Assembly: GCA_945787295.1 (NCBI GenBank)
Contig: CALZHQ010000006.1
Coordinates: 1 to 64,000, forward strand
DNA length: 64,000 nt
From: an uncultured Desulfuromonadales bacterium
Lineage (GTDB): Bacteria > Desulfobacterota > Desulfuromonadia > Desulfuromonadales > Geopsychrobacteraceae
Direction: 5' to 3'
Position 1 is the first letter of the stretch. Every line of letters begins with the position of its first letter. Below, one piece after another: positions 54,962-64,000 of the stretch. A model generated the notes under the pieces. That model was not told the DNA's origin. It did not search any database and saw only the letters and a program-made list of their open reading frames with translations. The position numbers and the translations under genes were made by a program.

Positions 54962-55936
54962 TTAGCCGTTCAGCAGTTTGGCCGCTTCTTTAGCATGATA
55001 AGTGATAATCAGGTCCGCCCCGGCGCGTTTCATGCCGAGCAGAGTTTCCATCATCACCCGGTCGCCGTCGATCCAATCCTTTTCGGCAGCCGCCTTGACC
55101 ATCGAGTACTCACCGGAAACATTATAAGCGACCAGTGGCAGATCAAAATTATCTTTAAGTTCGCGGATAATATCAAGATACGCCAGTGCTGGCTTGACCA
55201 TCAGAAAATCGGCCGCTTCAGCGAGGTCCTGGTTCGCTTCGCGCAATGCTTCCATGCGGTTGGCCGGATCCATCTGGTAGGTGCGTCGGTCACCGAAGGC
55301 CGGGGTACTCTCTGCCGCATCGCGGAACGGGCCATAGTAAGCACTAGCATATTTAACCGCGTAACTCATCACCGGAATCTGCTCGAAGCCATTGTCATCG
55401 AGTATATCGCGCAGGGCGGCAATCCGGCCGTCCATCATGTCGGACGGAGCGACGATATCGGCGCCGGCCTGCGCATGAGAGAGGGCCTCTTTAGCCAGCA
55501 GTTCCAAGGTGGAATCATTATCGACGTCCTCATCCTTGATGATCCCACAGTGGCCATGATCGGTGTACTCGCACATGCAGACATCGGTGATCACTGTCAG
55601 TTCAGGAACCGCTTCCTTGATGGCACGGATGGTATTCTGGATGATGCCGGTCTCACTGTAGGCATCGCTGCCGACAGCATCCTTCTCTTCCGGAATCCCG
55701 AACAGGATCACTGCCGGGATTCCCAGCGCATGAACTTCTTTTGCCTCAGCGACGATGTTTTCGATCGACTGCTGGTAAATACCCGGCATCGACGGTATCT
55801 CTTTTTTGATATTCTCACCAAAGGCGCTGAACATCGGGTAAATGAAGTCTTCGACATGCAGATGGGTTTCCCGCACCATGCGGCGGATATTGGCGTTGCG
55901 CCGCAGGCGACGGGGACGATAACTGGGGAAATACAT
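54962..55936 (-). CDS. hemB: Porphobilinogen synthase (delta-aminolevulinate dehydratase)
   Basis: Condenses two 5-aminolevulinates to porphobilinogen. The 324 residues start [18 protein letters not shown]. The zinc site [11 protein letters not shown] is intact, so it is the zinc-type enzyme. The two active-site lysines are in [18 protein letters not shown] and [16 protein letters not shown] precedes the ATG at 55936, so the longer upstream frame is not used. It is the last gene of the operon, 34 bases after the cobA/hemD gene. Confidence 0.96.
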   Translation of the reverse strand: MYFPSYRPRRLRRNANIRRMVRETHLHVEDFIYPMFSAFGENIKKEIPSMPGIYQQSIENIVAEAKEVHALGIPAVILFGIPEEKDAVGSDAYSETGIIQNTIRAIKEAVPELTVITDVCMCEYTDHGHCGIIKDEDVDNDSTLELLAKEALSHAQAGADIVAPSDMMDGRIAALRDILDDNGFEQIPVMSYAVKYASAYYGPFRDAAESTPAFGDRRTYQMDPANRMEALREANQDLAEAADFLMVKPALAYLDIIRELKDNFDLPLVAYNVSGEYSMVKAAAEKDWIDGDRVMMETLLGMKRAGADLIITYHAKEAAKLLNG

Positions 55937-55970
55937 ATGCAGTCTCCTCTTTGGAAAGTGGAATTTATAG

Positions 55971-57485
55971 TTATTTGTAGTATTCGACCATCGCTGCAAC
56001 CAGGTCGTCAAGGGTCGACTTTTCCGGCTCTAACGCCACCTTAAAACCATGCTTGCGGATCGTTTTCGAAGTTACTGGCCCGATGGAGAAAAACTCCGCG
56101 CGACCTTGCAGTTCATGTAATTCATCACCGAACATCGCCAGCAGGTTGTCGAAGGTCGACGACGAGCTGAAACAGATGGCATCCAGCTCTCCGGCACTTA
56201 GCAGGTGGCGGATCATCTCCTCTTTACCGGTCGGCCGGATGGTCCGGTATGCGACCGGAGCAACAATTTCGGCACCGGCAGCCTTTAAGCTGTCGATGAT
56301 CAGGGTCCGGGCAATCTCGGCACGTGGATAGAGAAAACGCTTGCCCTTCACTCCTTGCGCCAGCAGCTCTTCGACCAGCCCTTCAGCCTGATATCTAACG
56401 GGTATCAGATCGGGGCGCAATCCGCGTTGTTCAATGGCCTGGGCGGTCTTGGGACCGACGGCAACAATCTGCACACCGGCCAAACTGCGCACGTCAAGCT
56501 CATTCACGGTTAAGCGCTCAAAGAAGGCGTCAACACCATTGGCCGAGGTCAGGATCAGGCTGTCAAAACTGCCGATCTGTTGCACGGCCTGATCCATCGG
56601 CCGCAGATCCTGCGGTGGTGCGATCTCGATGGTCGGAATACAGATGGTCTCCGCACCCTGTTGCTGCAACTGCTGCACAAAAACAGCGGCCTGGGCTCTG
56701 GGCCGGGTAATCAGGAAACGCTTGCCGAACAGCGGCAGATTGTCGTACCAACGCAGCTCTTCGCGGTACTTGACCACCTCGCCGATCACGATCACCGCCG
56801 GCGGCTCGATCCCTTCACGGGCAACATCCGCGACAATGGTCTCGAGGGTGCCGACCAGGGTGCGCTGACGCGGCAAAGTCGCCCACTGAACGATCGCCAC
56901 GGGTGTTTGCGGGTCGCGCCCATGCGCCTTCAACTCTTCGCTGATTAGCTCGAGGTTAGTCAAGCCCATATAAAAAATCAGCGTCCCTAGACCGGTCGCC
57001 AACTTTTCCCAGTCGAGGCTGGAGAGCTTACGCTCCGGGCGTTCGTGCCCGGTGAGCAGTGCCAGGCTGGTGGTAACATCACGGTGGGTCAGGGGAATCC
57101 CGGCATAGGCCGCAGCGGCAAAACCTGCCGTCACTCCGGGGACCACCTCAAAGGGGATGCCCCGCTGCTTGAGATAGGCGGCCTCCTCGCCACCCCGGCC
57201 GAAGATATAGGGATCGCCCCCCTTCAGACGCACCACCTGCAAACCAGCAGCGGCCTTTTCCGCCAGCAGGGCGTTGGTCTCTCCCTGCGGCAGCGAGTGA
57301 TCCCCCCGCACCTTGCCGACGTAGATCTTTTCCGCTTCAAGCGGAGCGTGACCCAGCAGCAGCGGATTGGCCAGGTAATCATAGATCACCACATCGGCCA
57401 GAGCCAGACACTGCTGCCCCTTGAGCGTCAAAAGGCCGGGATCCCCCGGCCCGGCCCCGACAAGATAAACCTTCCCTTTGGCCAA
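55971..57485 (-). CDS. cobA/hemD: Uroporphyrinogen-III methyltransferase/synthase fusion
   Basis: A 504-residue fusion. The N-terminal 250 residues are SAM-dependent uroporphyrinogen-III C-methyltransferase ([56 protein letters not shown]), which leads to siroheme and cobalamin. The C-terminal half is uroporphyrinogen-III synthase ([27 protein letters not shown]). This fusion is common in Geobacter-type and Gram-positive genomes. It lies six bases after hemC. The presence of a siroheme-type dehydrogenase gene at the operon head fits its first activity. Confidence 0.95.
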   Translation of the reverse strand: MAKGKVYLVGAGPGDPGLLTLKGQQCLALADVVIYDYLANPLLLGHAPLEAEKIYVGKVRGDHSLPQGETNALLAEKAAAGLQVVRLKGGDPYIFGRGGEEAAYLKQRGIPFEVVPGVTAGFAAAAYAGIPLTHRDVTTSLALLTGHERPERKLSSLDWEKLATGLGTLIFYMGLTNLELISEELKAHGRDPQTPVAIVQWATLPRQRTLVGTLETIVADVAREGIEPPAVIVIGEVVKYREELRWYDNLPLFGKRFLITRPRAQAAVFVQQLQQQGAETICIPTIEIAPPQDLRPMDQAVQQIGSFDSLILTSANGVDAFFERLTVNELDVRSLAGVQIVAVGPKTAQAIEQRGLRPDLIPVRYQAEGLVEELLAQGVKGKRFLYPRAEIARTLIIDSLKAAGAEIVAPVAYRTIRPTGKEEMIRHLLSAGELDAICFSSSSTFDNLLAMFGDELHELQGRAEFFSIGPVTSKTIRKHGFKVALEPEKSTLDDLVAAMVEYYK

Positions 57486-57490
57486 AGGTT

Positions 57491-58441
57491 TTATTCCTTT
57501 TCTTCGAACGTTTTGCAGCCGTAGACCTCGTTCAGAATCGGCCCGGCGCCTTCTTCCAGCAACTGCTTGGCCAGAGCGACACCGGTTTCGTATGACTGGT
57601 CGATATGACAGGTGACGGTCTTCTTGATCATCTGCTTGCCTTCAACGTCCGAAACCAGCGCGGTCAGCTCCAGCTGGTCGCCGGTCACCGTACCGAAGGC
57701 AGCGATCGGAACCTGGCAACCACCTTCGAGAGTCGAAAGCACGGCTCGCTCGGCAGTCACCGCGTAAGCGGTCGGCGGATGGTTGAAGAAGTCAATCAGA
57801 TCGTTGGTGACATCGTCATCGATCCGGCTTTCCAAGCCCAGCGCCCCCTGGCCGATCGCCGGCAGGCAGGTTTTTTCATCAAAATACTCGCCGATCTGGT
57901 CGCCGAAGCCGAGCCGGTGCATCCCGGCAGCGGCCAGAATGACTGCGTCCAAGTTGTCACTTTCAAGCTTGCCGATCCGGGTCTGTACGTTACCACGGAT
58001 ATCGACCATCTCCAGGTCAGGCCGCATATGCAGCAACTGGGCCTTGCGGCGCAGCGAACTGGTGCCGATCCGCCCCCCCTGACGAATGTCCAGGAAGTTT
58101 TTGACCCCTTCTTTGAGCACAGCGATATCGCGCGGATCTTCCCGCTCGGTGATGCAACGCAGCCCGGTGCCTTCCGGAAAAAAGGTCGGCACGTCCTTCA
58201 TTGAGTGGACAGCGATATCGATCTCGTTTCGCAGCATCGCTTCCTGGATCTCTTTGACGAACAGACCCTTGCCGCCAACCATCGCCAGCGGCACATCGAG
58301 GATCTTATCGCCCTGGGTCTTGATCTTGGTCAGAGTGACTTTCAGATCGGGATACTTCTTCTCCAGCTCCTCTTTGACCCAGTTGGCCTGCCAGAGAGCG
58401 AGGGCACTGGCGCGGGTTCCGATACGGAGGGTACGGGACAT
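57491..58441 (-). CDS. hemC: Porphobilinogen deaminase
   Basis: Builds the linear tetrapyrrole hydroxymethylbilane. The 316 residues begin SRTLRIGTRASALALWQA and contain HSMKDVPT, TSSLRRKAQL and the cofactor-attachment Cys in LEGGCQVPIAAFG. The length is normal. It lies 11 bases after hemA and six before cobA/hemD. Confidence 0.96.
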   Translation of the reverse strand: MSRTLRIGTRASALALWQANWVKEELEKKYPDLKVTLTKIKTQGDKILDVPLAMVGGKGLFVKEIQEAMLRNEIDIAVHSMKDVPTFFPEGTGLRCITEREDPRDIAVLKEGVKNFLDIRQGGRIGTSSLRRKAQLLHMRPDLEMVDIRGNVQTRIGKLESDNLDAVILAAAGMHRLGFGDQIGEYFDEKTCLPAIGQGALGLESRIDDDVTNDLIDFFNHPPTAYAVTAERAVLSTLEGGCQVPIAAFGTVTGDQLELTALVSDVEGKQMIKKTVTCHIDQSYETGVALAKQLLEEGAGPILNEVYGCKTFEEKE

Positions 58442-58452
58442 AACGAACTCCT

Positions 58453-59766
58453 TTATTTGTCGTCCAACTCCTCAGCAACCTGCTGCTGAGTGTCGGAATT
58501 ATCTGGCAGGTCGAACAGGGTCCGGACGGCGTCGATATAGAGATCGCCGTCACTGCCGTTTTGTGATTGTTTCAGAATATTGGTCGGATGGTGCAGAATC
58601 TTGTTGACGATGGCGCTCGCCATCGCTTCGATCGCCTTTCGCTCCTTTTTACCAAGCCCGTTCATACTGGAGAGGGTTTTCTCCACTTCAGCCTTGCGCA
58701 CCTGGTCGAGCTGTTGACGCAGCGCAACGATAGTCGGCTTGACCTCGAGTGTCGACATCCACTTCTGGAACTGCAGGATCTCACCCTCGATAATTTTTTC
58801 CGCTTTGGCCGCTTCCTTCTCCCGCTCTTTCATGTTGGCCTGGACCACCCCCTGCAGGTCATCGACATCATAGAGATAGATACCGTCAAGCTTGTTGGCC
58901 AAAGGATCGATGTCACGCGGCACGGCGATGTCGATCAAAAACATCGGCTTGTGACGGCGGGCCTTGATCACCTCCTTGACTTTCTTGGCTTCCAGGACGT
59001 AATCGGGCGCGCCGGTCGAGGAGAGGACGATGTCGACCCGGTGCAGCTGCTCGCGGAAATTTTCAAATGTAACTGGCACGCCGCCTTCCAGCTCGGCGGC
59101 CAGCTTTTCCGCCCGGGCAAAAGTCCGATTGGTAACCAAGACCTTGCTGACGCCATTATTGATGAAGTGCTTGGCGGCCAGTTCACACATTTCACCGGCG
59201 CCGATCAACATAACCGTTTTATCTTCAAGGGTATCAAAGATCTTGCGGGCCAACTCCACGGCAGCAAAAGAGACTGAGACTGCGTTACTGGCGATGGCTG
59301 TTTCAGTGCGGACCCGTTTGGCAACCGAAAAGGCCTTGTGCAGAAAACGGTTGAGAATCACCCCGGCGGTCTTGAACTCGCTGGCATACCCGTAGGCGGT
59401 TTTAATCTGGCCGAGAATCTGCGGCTCACCGATGACCATCGAATCGAGGCTGGCAGCGACCCGCAACACGTGCCGAATAGCATCTTCCCCTTCGTAGTCA
59501 TAGAGATGCTCATTCAGTTTATCCGCCGGCAGGTCGTGATAATTGGCGAGGAACTTCCTCAACTCGATAATCGCTGCCTCGGGATTACGGCTGGCAGCGT
59601 ACAGTTCAACCCGGTTACAGGTGGAAACGATGACTCCTTCAGCAATCGCCGGCAAGGCCAGCAGCTGCTGCGAAGGTTTTTCCATCTCGGTGGGGGCGAA
59701 AGCAACTTTTTCACGTATCTCGACTGGAGCCGTTTTGTGACTCAGTCCCACTACAACTATATTCAT
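58453..59766 (-). CDS. hemA: Glutamyl-tRNA reductase
   Basis: First enzyme of C5-pathway tetrapyrrole synthesis. The 437 residues start [19 protein letters not shown] and have the catalytic Cys in [14 protein letters not shown], the NADPH-binding [17 protein letters not shown] and a C-terminal dimerisation helix. The C5 route is the expected one in this group. The gene follows ccsA by 20 bases. No hemL is in the window. Confidence 0.96.
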   Translation of the reverse strand: MNIVVVGLSHKTAPVEIREKVAFAPTEMEKPSQQLLALPAIAEGVIVSTCNRVELYAASRNPEAAIIELRKFLANYHDLPADKLNEHLYDYEGEDAIRHVLRVAASLDSMVIGEPQILGQIKTAYGYASEFKTAGVILNRFLHKAFSVAKRVRTETAIASNAVSVSFAAVELARKIFDTLEDKTVMLIGAGEMCELAAKHFINNGVSKVLVTNRTFARAEKLAAELEGGVPVTFENFREQLHRVDIVLSSTGAPDYVLEAKKVKEVIKARRHKPMFLIDIAVPRDIDPLANKLDGIYLYDVDDLQGVVQANMKEREKEAAKAEKIIEGEILQFQKWMSTLEVKPTIVALRQQLDQVRKAEVEKTLSSMNGLGKKERKAIEAMASAIVNKILHHPTNILKQSQNGSDGDLYIDAVRTLFDLPDNSDTQQQVAEELDDK

Positions 59767-59786
59767 GGTCTGTCTGTCAGCTCCGG

Positions 59787-60617
59787 TTAAAGGTTCGTAA
59801 ACGCATCAAAGGTGTGCTGCCCCCCAAGCAGCAGGTTAACCCCAAGATAAGTAAACAAGAGGAATAGAAAGCCGATGATGGCGCAAATAGCCGCTTTGCG
59901 GCCGCGCCAGCCAACCGACAGCCGGCCATGCAACAATCCGGCATAAAGGAACCAGGTGATCAGTGCCCAGGTCTCTTTCGGATCCCAACTCCAATAGGTT
60001 CCCCAGACCGTGTTCGCCCAGAAGGCACCACTGATAATCCCCAGGGTCATCAACGGAAAACCGACACTCAGGCAGGTGTAATTCACCTTGTCGAGGCTAT
60101 CGAGGGATGGCAGCAGCTGATAGATTCCGGTGAAGCGTTTACTCTTTAACATCCGGTCCTGAATCAGATACATGACACCGGCACCGAATGAGAGTGCAAA
60201 TGCGGCGTTGCCGAGAAAAGCAAAAGCGATATGTACCGGAAACAGCCAGCTGCGCAGTATTGGGTTGATCTGCACCACCATGTCCGGGCTCAAGGCACTG
60301 CCGACCATCAGCAGAAAGGCCAGCGGCGCGGCAAAAGCTCCCATCACCGAAAGTCGAAAACGCAGATCGAGCAGCAGATAGAGCAACACCAGGCACCAGG
60401 CAAAAAAGGAGAGTGATTCGTGTAGCGTGGTGACAGGCGTTCCGCCGGCCGTTGAATGGCGCACCCCGAAGCTGGCGGCATGCAAAACCACCCCGGCAAC
60501 CAGGACCCAGCGCCCAATCTTTCCGGCCTGCGGTCGCTTTCCGATCATGCCGACCAGATATAAAATACTCGCGACCAGGTAGGTAAGTAATGTCACGTTA
60601 AACAACAGGGGAAGCAT
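59787..60617 (-). CDS. ccsA: CcsA/HemX-type cytochrome c assembly protein
   Basis: Inner-membrane protein of 276 residues with about eight transmembrane helices. The heme-handling motif is [22 protein letters not shown] in parts (Trp-rich segment near 215-235), with conserved histidines in the flanking helices. CcsA with ResB forms the system II cytochrome c synthase; ResB is not in the window. Its place just before hemA is seen in Geobacter relatives and ties heme supply to the many c-type cytochromes of this group. Confidence 0.9.
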   Translation of the reverse strand: MLPLLFNVTLLTYLVASILYLVGMIGKRPQAGKIGRWVLVAGVVLHAASFGVRHSTAGGTPVTTLHESLSFFAWCLVLLYLLLDLRFRLSVMGAFAAPLAFLLMVGSALSPDMVVQINPILRSWLFPVHIAFAFLGNAAFALSFGAGVMYLIQDRMLKSKRFTGIYQLLPSLDSLDKVNYTCLSVGFPLMTLGIISGAFWANTVWGTYWSWDPKETWALITWFLYAGLLHGRLSVGWRGRKAAICAIIGFLFLLFTYLGVNLLLGGQHTFDAFTNL

Positions 60618-60619
60618 GC

Positions 60620-61300
60620 TTATTTTATCCCTTCCGGAAGTTGCACCTGTAATAGCTCCAGAGAATATTCGACGCCAAAGGTCTCTATCAACAACTGATC
60701 GATTTCACTCATTCTTCCCTGCTCGACCAGTGGCAACAAGCGCTCTGCCCAGAACTGGCGCAAAACTTGTTGATTATATTGGTCACCAATCTTCTCAGTC
60801 AACCACTTTCGCCGGATTCCGGCAACCACCTCTAATGAAAACCCCCAGCTGTCGGCCACTTTTTCAGCCAGGGTATCACGAACCGCCGCCGCCAGCGCCG
60901 GGCTACCCCCGCCAGTCGACACCGCAACCGTCAACCGCCCCCGGTTCAAAACTGCCGGCAGGCTGAAATCGCCGTCAAAAGCCTGATCCGCCCGGCAACA
61001 AAGGATCTGCTGCCGGGCGGCTTCATCAACCACCTGTTGGTTCACAACCGAAGAATCGGTACAGGCAAAAACCAGCAGAGCGCCACACAAATCGGCCGGG
61101 ACAAAACCACGACCGAACGATTCAACCGCTGCTGCAGGATAGGGTTTGTCTTTCAGGCAGGGGTCAACCACGCGAACCCGGGCGCCGACCTGCAGTAAGC
61201 GGTTAATTTTACGCTGCCCAACACGACCAGCGCCGATGACAACTACGAGGCGGTCAAAAAGTTTCAGCATAACAGGGTAGTCGAACTGTTCTGCAGTCAC
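60620..61300 (-). CDS. Precorrin-2 dehydrogenase/sirohydrochlorin ferrochelatase-like protein
   Basis: Siroheme synthase-type protein of 226 residues, like the N-terminal half of CysG or Met8p. It starts with FDYPVMLKLFDRLVVVIGAG (NAD-binding GAGRVGQRK) and has the core STGGGSPALAAAVRDTLA. It converts precorrin-2 to sirohydrochlorin and perhaps inserts iron. Its methyltransferase partner is the CobA part three genes downstream. It ends three bases before ccsA. Confidence 0.9.
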   Translation of the reverse strand: MTAEQFDYPVMLKLFDRLVVVIGAGRVGQRKINRLLQVGARVRVVDPCLKDKPYPAAAVESFGRGFVPADLCGALLVFACTDSSVVNQQVVDEAARQQILCCRADQAFDGDFSLPAVLNRGRLTVAVSTGGGSPALAAAVRDTLAEKVADSWGFSLEVVAGIRRKWLTEKIGDQYNQQVLRQFWAERLLPLVEQGRMSEIDQLLIETFGVEYSLELLQVQLPEGIK

Positions 61301-61315
61301 GCTCTGTGTCCCGTG

Positions 61316-61894
61316 TCACACACCAAACAGCTCCGCTTCTACTAGTTCACAAAGCAACTGGCCAGCAAACAGGGATATTTCCAGTTGCCGCGGGACCAAA
61401 GCCGTTCCCATATCGATACAGATCTTCACCCCGTCACGACAGAGCGGGTCGGATTGGCTATCAACCGTCACCAAGGCCACAGGTCGCCCGTTATCGAGCA
61501 CCTCATCACGCAAAGCGCCCAGTGCTGATGATGCGGACCCATCATTAAACAGCAACAACAGATGGTTTTCACTGTTCAGAGCCCGGTAATGACGCACCAG
61601 GCGCTGGTCCTGCTGATCATTGTTGGCCATTACTGCGGCGAGAGCCGGGTCACTACCAAGGGCGATGGCCGGCAAGGCCGGGCGATCAAAACTGAGTCGG
61701 TAGGTGAAATGGCCGGCCAGCAACTGCATAACTGGCTGAAAAGCCGCTCCTCCTGCCAGCAACAATTGGCCGCCGCTGGCGAATAAAGCAGCCACCTGCT
61801 GAGCCAGTCGCGCCATCTCATCGCCCTGCTGCTGGCAAAATTGTCCCAGTAAACCCTGCAGTTGGCTGCAGGATGCCGATATTTTCTGCTTCAT
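61316..61894 (-). CDS. SIS-domain protein, phosphoheptose isomerase-like
   Basis: Soluble protein of 193 residues with a SIS (sugar isomerase) fold. The pattern QLLLAGGAAFQPVMQLLAGHF matches the GmhA/DiaA type, where the sugar-phosphate loop usually reads GNGGSA; here it is AGGAA. LLLLFNDGSASSALGALRDE and VALVTVDSQSDPL fit the second phosphate site. GAGGAG precedes the ATG at 61894. It is the first gene of the heme operon, an unusual place. It could act as a regulatory sugar-phosphate sensor or an isomerase; I cannot tell. Confidence 0.8.
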   Translation of the reverse strand: MKQKISASCSQLQGLLGQFCQQQGDEMARLAQQVAALFASGGQLLLAGGAAFQPVMQLLAGHFTYRLSFDRPALPAIALGSDPALAAVMANNDQQDQRLVRHYRALNSENHLLLLFNDGSASSALGALRDEVLDNGRPVALVTVDSQSDPLCRDGVKICIDMGTALVPRQLEISLFAGQLLCELVEAELFGV

Positions 61895-62005
61895 ATTTCT
61901 CCTCTGCACAAGACAACTTCAACTCGCAAATTTCGCGACAATTGGGGCATGATATGAAGCTGCCTCCAGACTGTCAAGCAACAGGCTTGCCAAACTGATT
62001 GGCTC

Positions 62006-62033
62006 TTGATATTTTTGGCCAGTTCTATATATT
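62006..62033 (+). promoter_or_regulatory. Probable sigma70 promoter of trxA
   Basis: TTGATA (62006-62011) and TATATT (62028-62033) are 16 bases apart. The divergent heme operon must have its promoter in the same 203-base gap. Confidence 0.55.
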
Positions 62034-62097
62034 TGGATATCAATTCCAAACCTATTGATTCCATCCATGATGCCAACACCGAATAAAGGAGAACCTG

Positions 62098-62427
62098 ATG
62101 GCTGGTGATAAAGTTGTAGAGTTTACCGATGATAATTTTGAAGCTGATGTTCTGAAGTCTGATGTCCCGGTGCTGGTCGATTTCTGGGCCACCTGGTGTG
62201 CACCCTGTAAAGCAATTGCTCCGGTTATTGACCAACTGGCAGAAGAGTTTGAGGGTAAGGTCAAGATCGGCAAAGTTAATGTCGATGAAAATCCAGCCAC
62301 TCCGGGCCAATATGGAGTTCGTGGAATTCCAACCATGATTCTGTTCAAAGACGGCCAGATTGTCGATCAGCTGGTCGGCGCCGTTCCAAAAAACCAACTG
62401 GAAGGCTTGCTGCAAAAAGTTCTTTAA
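62098..62427 (+). CDS. trxA: Thioredoxin
   Basis: Cytoplasmic disulfide reductase of 109 residues with the active site WCAPC (Cys34, Cys37) instead of the more usual WCGPC. FDWATWC-type context (LVDFWATWCAPCKAIAP), cis-Pro in RGIPTMILFKDG and KVNVDENP are all as expected. AAAGGAG lies before the ATG. It is a single-gene transcript ended by a strong hairpin. The Ala in the active site shifts redox potential slightly in known variants. Confidence 0.96.
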   Translation: MAGDKVVEFTDDNFEADVLKSDVPVLVDFWATWCAPCKAIAPVIDQLAEEFEGKVKIGKVNVDENPATPGQYGVRGIPTMILFKDGQIVDQLVGAVPKNQLEGLLQKVL

Positions 62428-62440
62428 GTGATCAACTTCG

Positions 62441-62472
62441 AAGGGCTCCCGAATCGGGGGCCCTTTGGTTTA
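62441..62472 (+). terminator. Terminator after trxA
   Basis: AAGGGCTCCC pairs with GGGGGCCCTT (one G-T pair), followed by TTGGTTTA. It lies between the convergent trxA and exported-protein genes and overlaps the stop of the latter. Confidence 0.8.
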
Positions 62473-62994
62473 TTCAGACTCAATCCCTTGCAATGTTTGC
62501 CTAATTTTATCTTTTTCCTCTGTCGATATCCTTGCACCAGCCAATTCTTTCAGCAATTCCTGCTTACCGGTCCGAGCCTTGGCCATCTCCTCATCCGCCT
62601 TTTTAACAATTTCACGAGAGCCGTAGTCCCAGCTTCGTCGCGCCTGACGTTTCTCGACGACCGCCTGCTGGTAGCTCTGCAACAACTCTTCTGCCCGACT
62701 TTGGAGTTGCTGCTCCAGGTCCTCTTTCTGCTGCAAGGCCTGCTCAGCAGACTGAACACTCCGCTTGAATTCATCACTGGCACCCCGGGGTTGTGGAGTC
62801 GCCGGAACAAAATTCAGGTTATCGGCACTCCCCGGTTTAATCGTTTTCTCTTTACCGATGCATTCTTCCGGCAAACCCTGCAGATTATCAGAAAAATGCA
62901 TCCGCCCCTCGCCGTCACGACAGGAATAAGTCTGTGGCCAGGCTGACAAAACAGAAAAAGCGACCATTAGAACAATCAACAGCAAGACACGCAT
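62470..62994 (-). CDS. Exported DUF4124-like protein with coiled coil
   Basis: Exported protein of 174 residues with a Sec signal (VLLLIVLMVAFSVLSAWPQ) and a short DUF4124-like start: YSCRDGEGRMHFSDNLQGLP with a second Cys soon after (ECIGKE). Such domains have a small two-Cys fold. The rest (80-170) is a charged coiled coil (EQALQQKEDLEQQLQSRAEE). AAGGA stands eight bases before the ATG at 62994. The function is unknown; a role in the envelope is likely. Confidence 0.8.
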   Translation of the reverse strand: MRVLLLIVLMVAFSVLSAWPQTYSCRDGEGRMHFSDNLQGLPEECIGKEKTIKPGSADNLNFVPATPQPRGASDEFKRSVQSAEQALQQKEDLEQQLQSRAEELLQSYQQAVVEKRQARRSWDYGSREIVKKADEEMAKARTGKQELLKELAGARISTEEKDKIRQTLQGIESE

Positions 62995-63009
62995 CAACTC
63001 GGTCCTTTC

Positions 63010-63459
63010 TTAAAATTGGCGGTGGCTGTCGAGCATGATGGTCACCGGGCCGTCATTAAGCAGATCGACAGCCATGTCGGCCTGAAAGCTCCCGGTTTGT
63101 ACCGGCAAATCCATACGACGCAAACGGTCGACAAAATAACCACACAAAGGTTCGGCCAGCTCCGGCAGCGCGGCCTGACTGAAACCGGGACGCCGCCCCT
63201 TACGGCAATCGGCCAGCAAAGTGAATTGGGACACCACCAGTAGCTCTCCGGACAAATCGAGGACTGATAGGTTCATTTTACCAGCCTCGTCCTCGAAAAT
63301 CCGCAAACCGGCGATCTTTTCCGCCAGGTAATCGGCGGCCTTTTCATCATCGCCCTGCTCGATGCCGAGCAGCACCAGCAATCCCGCACCGATATCAGCG
63401 ATTTTCTCATTTCCAACCGTTACACCGGCCCGGCTGACCCGCTGTATGACTGCACGCAT
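63010..63459 (-). CDS. dtd: D-aminoacyl-tRNA deacylase
   Basis: Removes D-amino acids (and glycine) mis-attached to tRNA. The 149 residues start [20 protein letters not shown] and have both signature motifs: [17 protein letters not shown] and [11 protein letters not shown] (GPxT). The ATG at 63459 follows GAGAGG and lies one base after the stop of the endonuclease IV gene, so the pair is translationally coupled. A longer frame to 63582 would overlap that gene and is not used. Confidence 0.95.
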   Translation of the reverse strand: MRAVIQRVSRAGVTVGNEKIADIGAGLLVLLGIEQGDDEKAADYLAEKIAGLRIFEDEAGKMNLSVLDLSGELLVVSQFTLLADCRKGRRPGFSQAALPELAEPLCGYFVDRLRRMDLPVQTGSFQADMAVDLLNDGPVTIMLDSHRQF

Positions 63460-63460
63460 G

Positions 63461-64000
63461 TTAAACAACCTCTCCCTGTTGACCCGCGAGTTGCCGCAAT
63501 AATGCCAGATTGGCGAAATCATCACAGTGTTTGTCTCCGGGGGGAGTTTCGATAATTTTCGCCACGGCGGAAAAACGCTCATCTTGCATCAGCGCTGCGA
63601 ACCCCGCCGGGCCAATCAAACCACGGCCGACATGATCGTGCCGATCAACCCGCGAGCCGAGCGGTTTTTTGCTGTCGTTCATATGAAACAGGGCCAGCTT
63701 TTCCGTACCGAGCAAACGATCAAAGTTGGCCATCACCTCGGCACAGCTTTCGGGGCTAGTTAAATCATATCCAGCGGTAAAGGCATGGCAAGTATCGAAA
63801 CAGATCGCCAGATTGCCCTGCGGCAGTCGCTCGAGAATTTCCGCCAGCTCCTCAAAGCAGGCGCCAAGGCAGGTCCCCTGCCCGGCGGTATTTTCCACCA
63901 GCACCCGCACATCTGTGGGCGCCTGAGAAAAAACCGTGCGAAAACTTTCGATCAAGGTGTTCAGTCCGGCTTGACTCCCTTGCCCGACGTGGGCGCCAGG
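63461..64000 (-). CDS. nfo: Endonuclease IV, C-terminal part (runs off the window)
   Basis: AP endonuclease of base excision repair. The visible 179 residues begin [20 protein letters not shown] and carry the metal-site motifs [52 protein letters not shown] in parts, and [10 protein letters not shown], all as in Nfo. The first 100 or so residues lie beyond the window. It is followed one base later by dtd. Confidence 0.93.
   Translation of the reverse strand, partial: PGAHVGQGSQAGLNTLIESFRTVFSQAPTDVRVLVENTAGQGTCLGACFEELAEILERLPQGNLAICFDTCHAFTAGYDLTSPESCAEVMANFDRLLGTEKLALFHMNDSKKPLGSRVDRHDHVGRGLIGPAGFAALMQDERFSAVAKIIETPPGDKHCDDFANLALLRQLAGQQGEVV

Noticed and set aside
1..64000. CRISPR arrays, prophage, insertion sequences and tRNA or rRNA genes
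   Set aside because: I looked for spaced repeats, transposase and integrase motifs and tRNA T-arm signatures by eye and found none; a tRNA scan would be decisive.

Overview
The window reads as chromosomal DNA from a deltaproteobacterium of the Desulfuromonadales type (Geobacter/Desulfuromonas/Pelobacter relatives). The evidence is gene content and order: an intact ccsA-hemA-hemC-cobA/hemD-hemB heme operon, a fused Lut-type lactate oxidation protein, many multidomain signalling proteins (PAS, HDOD, GAF, HD-GYP, sigma54 activators), a fused succinyl-CoA:3-oxoacid CoA-transferase, and a probable selenoprotein. No rRNA, tRNA, CRISPR array, insertion sequence or prophage was recognised. Coding density is high and both strands are used in blocks.

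Left part (1-17.9 kb): the 5' part of rho, a PAS histidine kinase, a lipoprotein, gluQ, an Rrf2-type regulator, an ammonium transporter behind a sigma54-like promoter, a chemoreceptor, and metX controlled by a SAM-I riboswitch with its own terminator. Then come a small Cys-rich protein, a metallo-beta-lactamase-fold enzyme, a 607-residue protein of unknown function, an EF-G paralogue, an ABC-F ATPase gene broken by a short deletion, and a small SNase-like nuclease.

Signalling block (18-27.1 kb): gspB and gspA, then a minus-strand cluster that reads GGDEF/REC/HD-GYP protein, single-domain receiver, exported tandem rhodanese, sensor kinase. The rhodanese has one in-frame TGA at the active-site loop followed by a SECIS-like hairpin, so it is best read as a selenocysteine protein. 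Next are a relic of a CitB/DcuR-like regulator and a NarX/NarL-like two-component pair.

Carbon metabolism block (27.2-41.9 kb): lutC and a LutB-LutA fusion on the minus strand. On the plus strand a 3-hydroxybutyrate/acetoacetate regulon starts at a clear sigma54 promoter: thiolase, fused CoA-transferase, 3-hydroxybutyrate dehydrogenase and a PAS-sigma54 activator that probably controls it. A TRAP transporter (DctPQM), a universal stress protein and a GlcD/GlcF-type 2-hydroxyacid oxidase pair follow. Together these import and oxidise short hydroxy acids to acetyl-CoA and pyruvate/glyoxylate-level products.

Right part (42-64 kb): a four-lipoprotein operon (CsgG-like, unknown, DUF4810-like, GNA1162-like), an exported alpha-helical protein, a REC-PAS-GGDEF-EAL protein, an HDOD-GAF-like histidine kinase, a 939-residue GAF/sigma54 activator with a strong sigma70-like promoter, an M16 peptidase, the heme operon with a SIS-domain gene and a siroheme-type dehydrogenase at its head, trxA, a small exported protein, dtd and the 3' part of an endonuclease IV gene. 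A family of GGGGCGAC palindromes lies between genes at 37.1, 41.9 and 44.9 kb.
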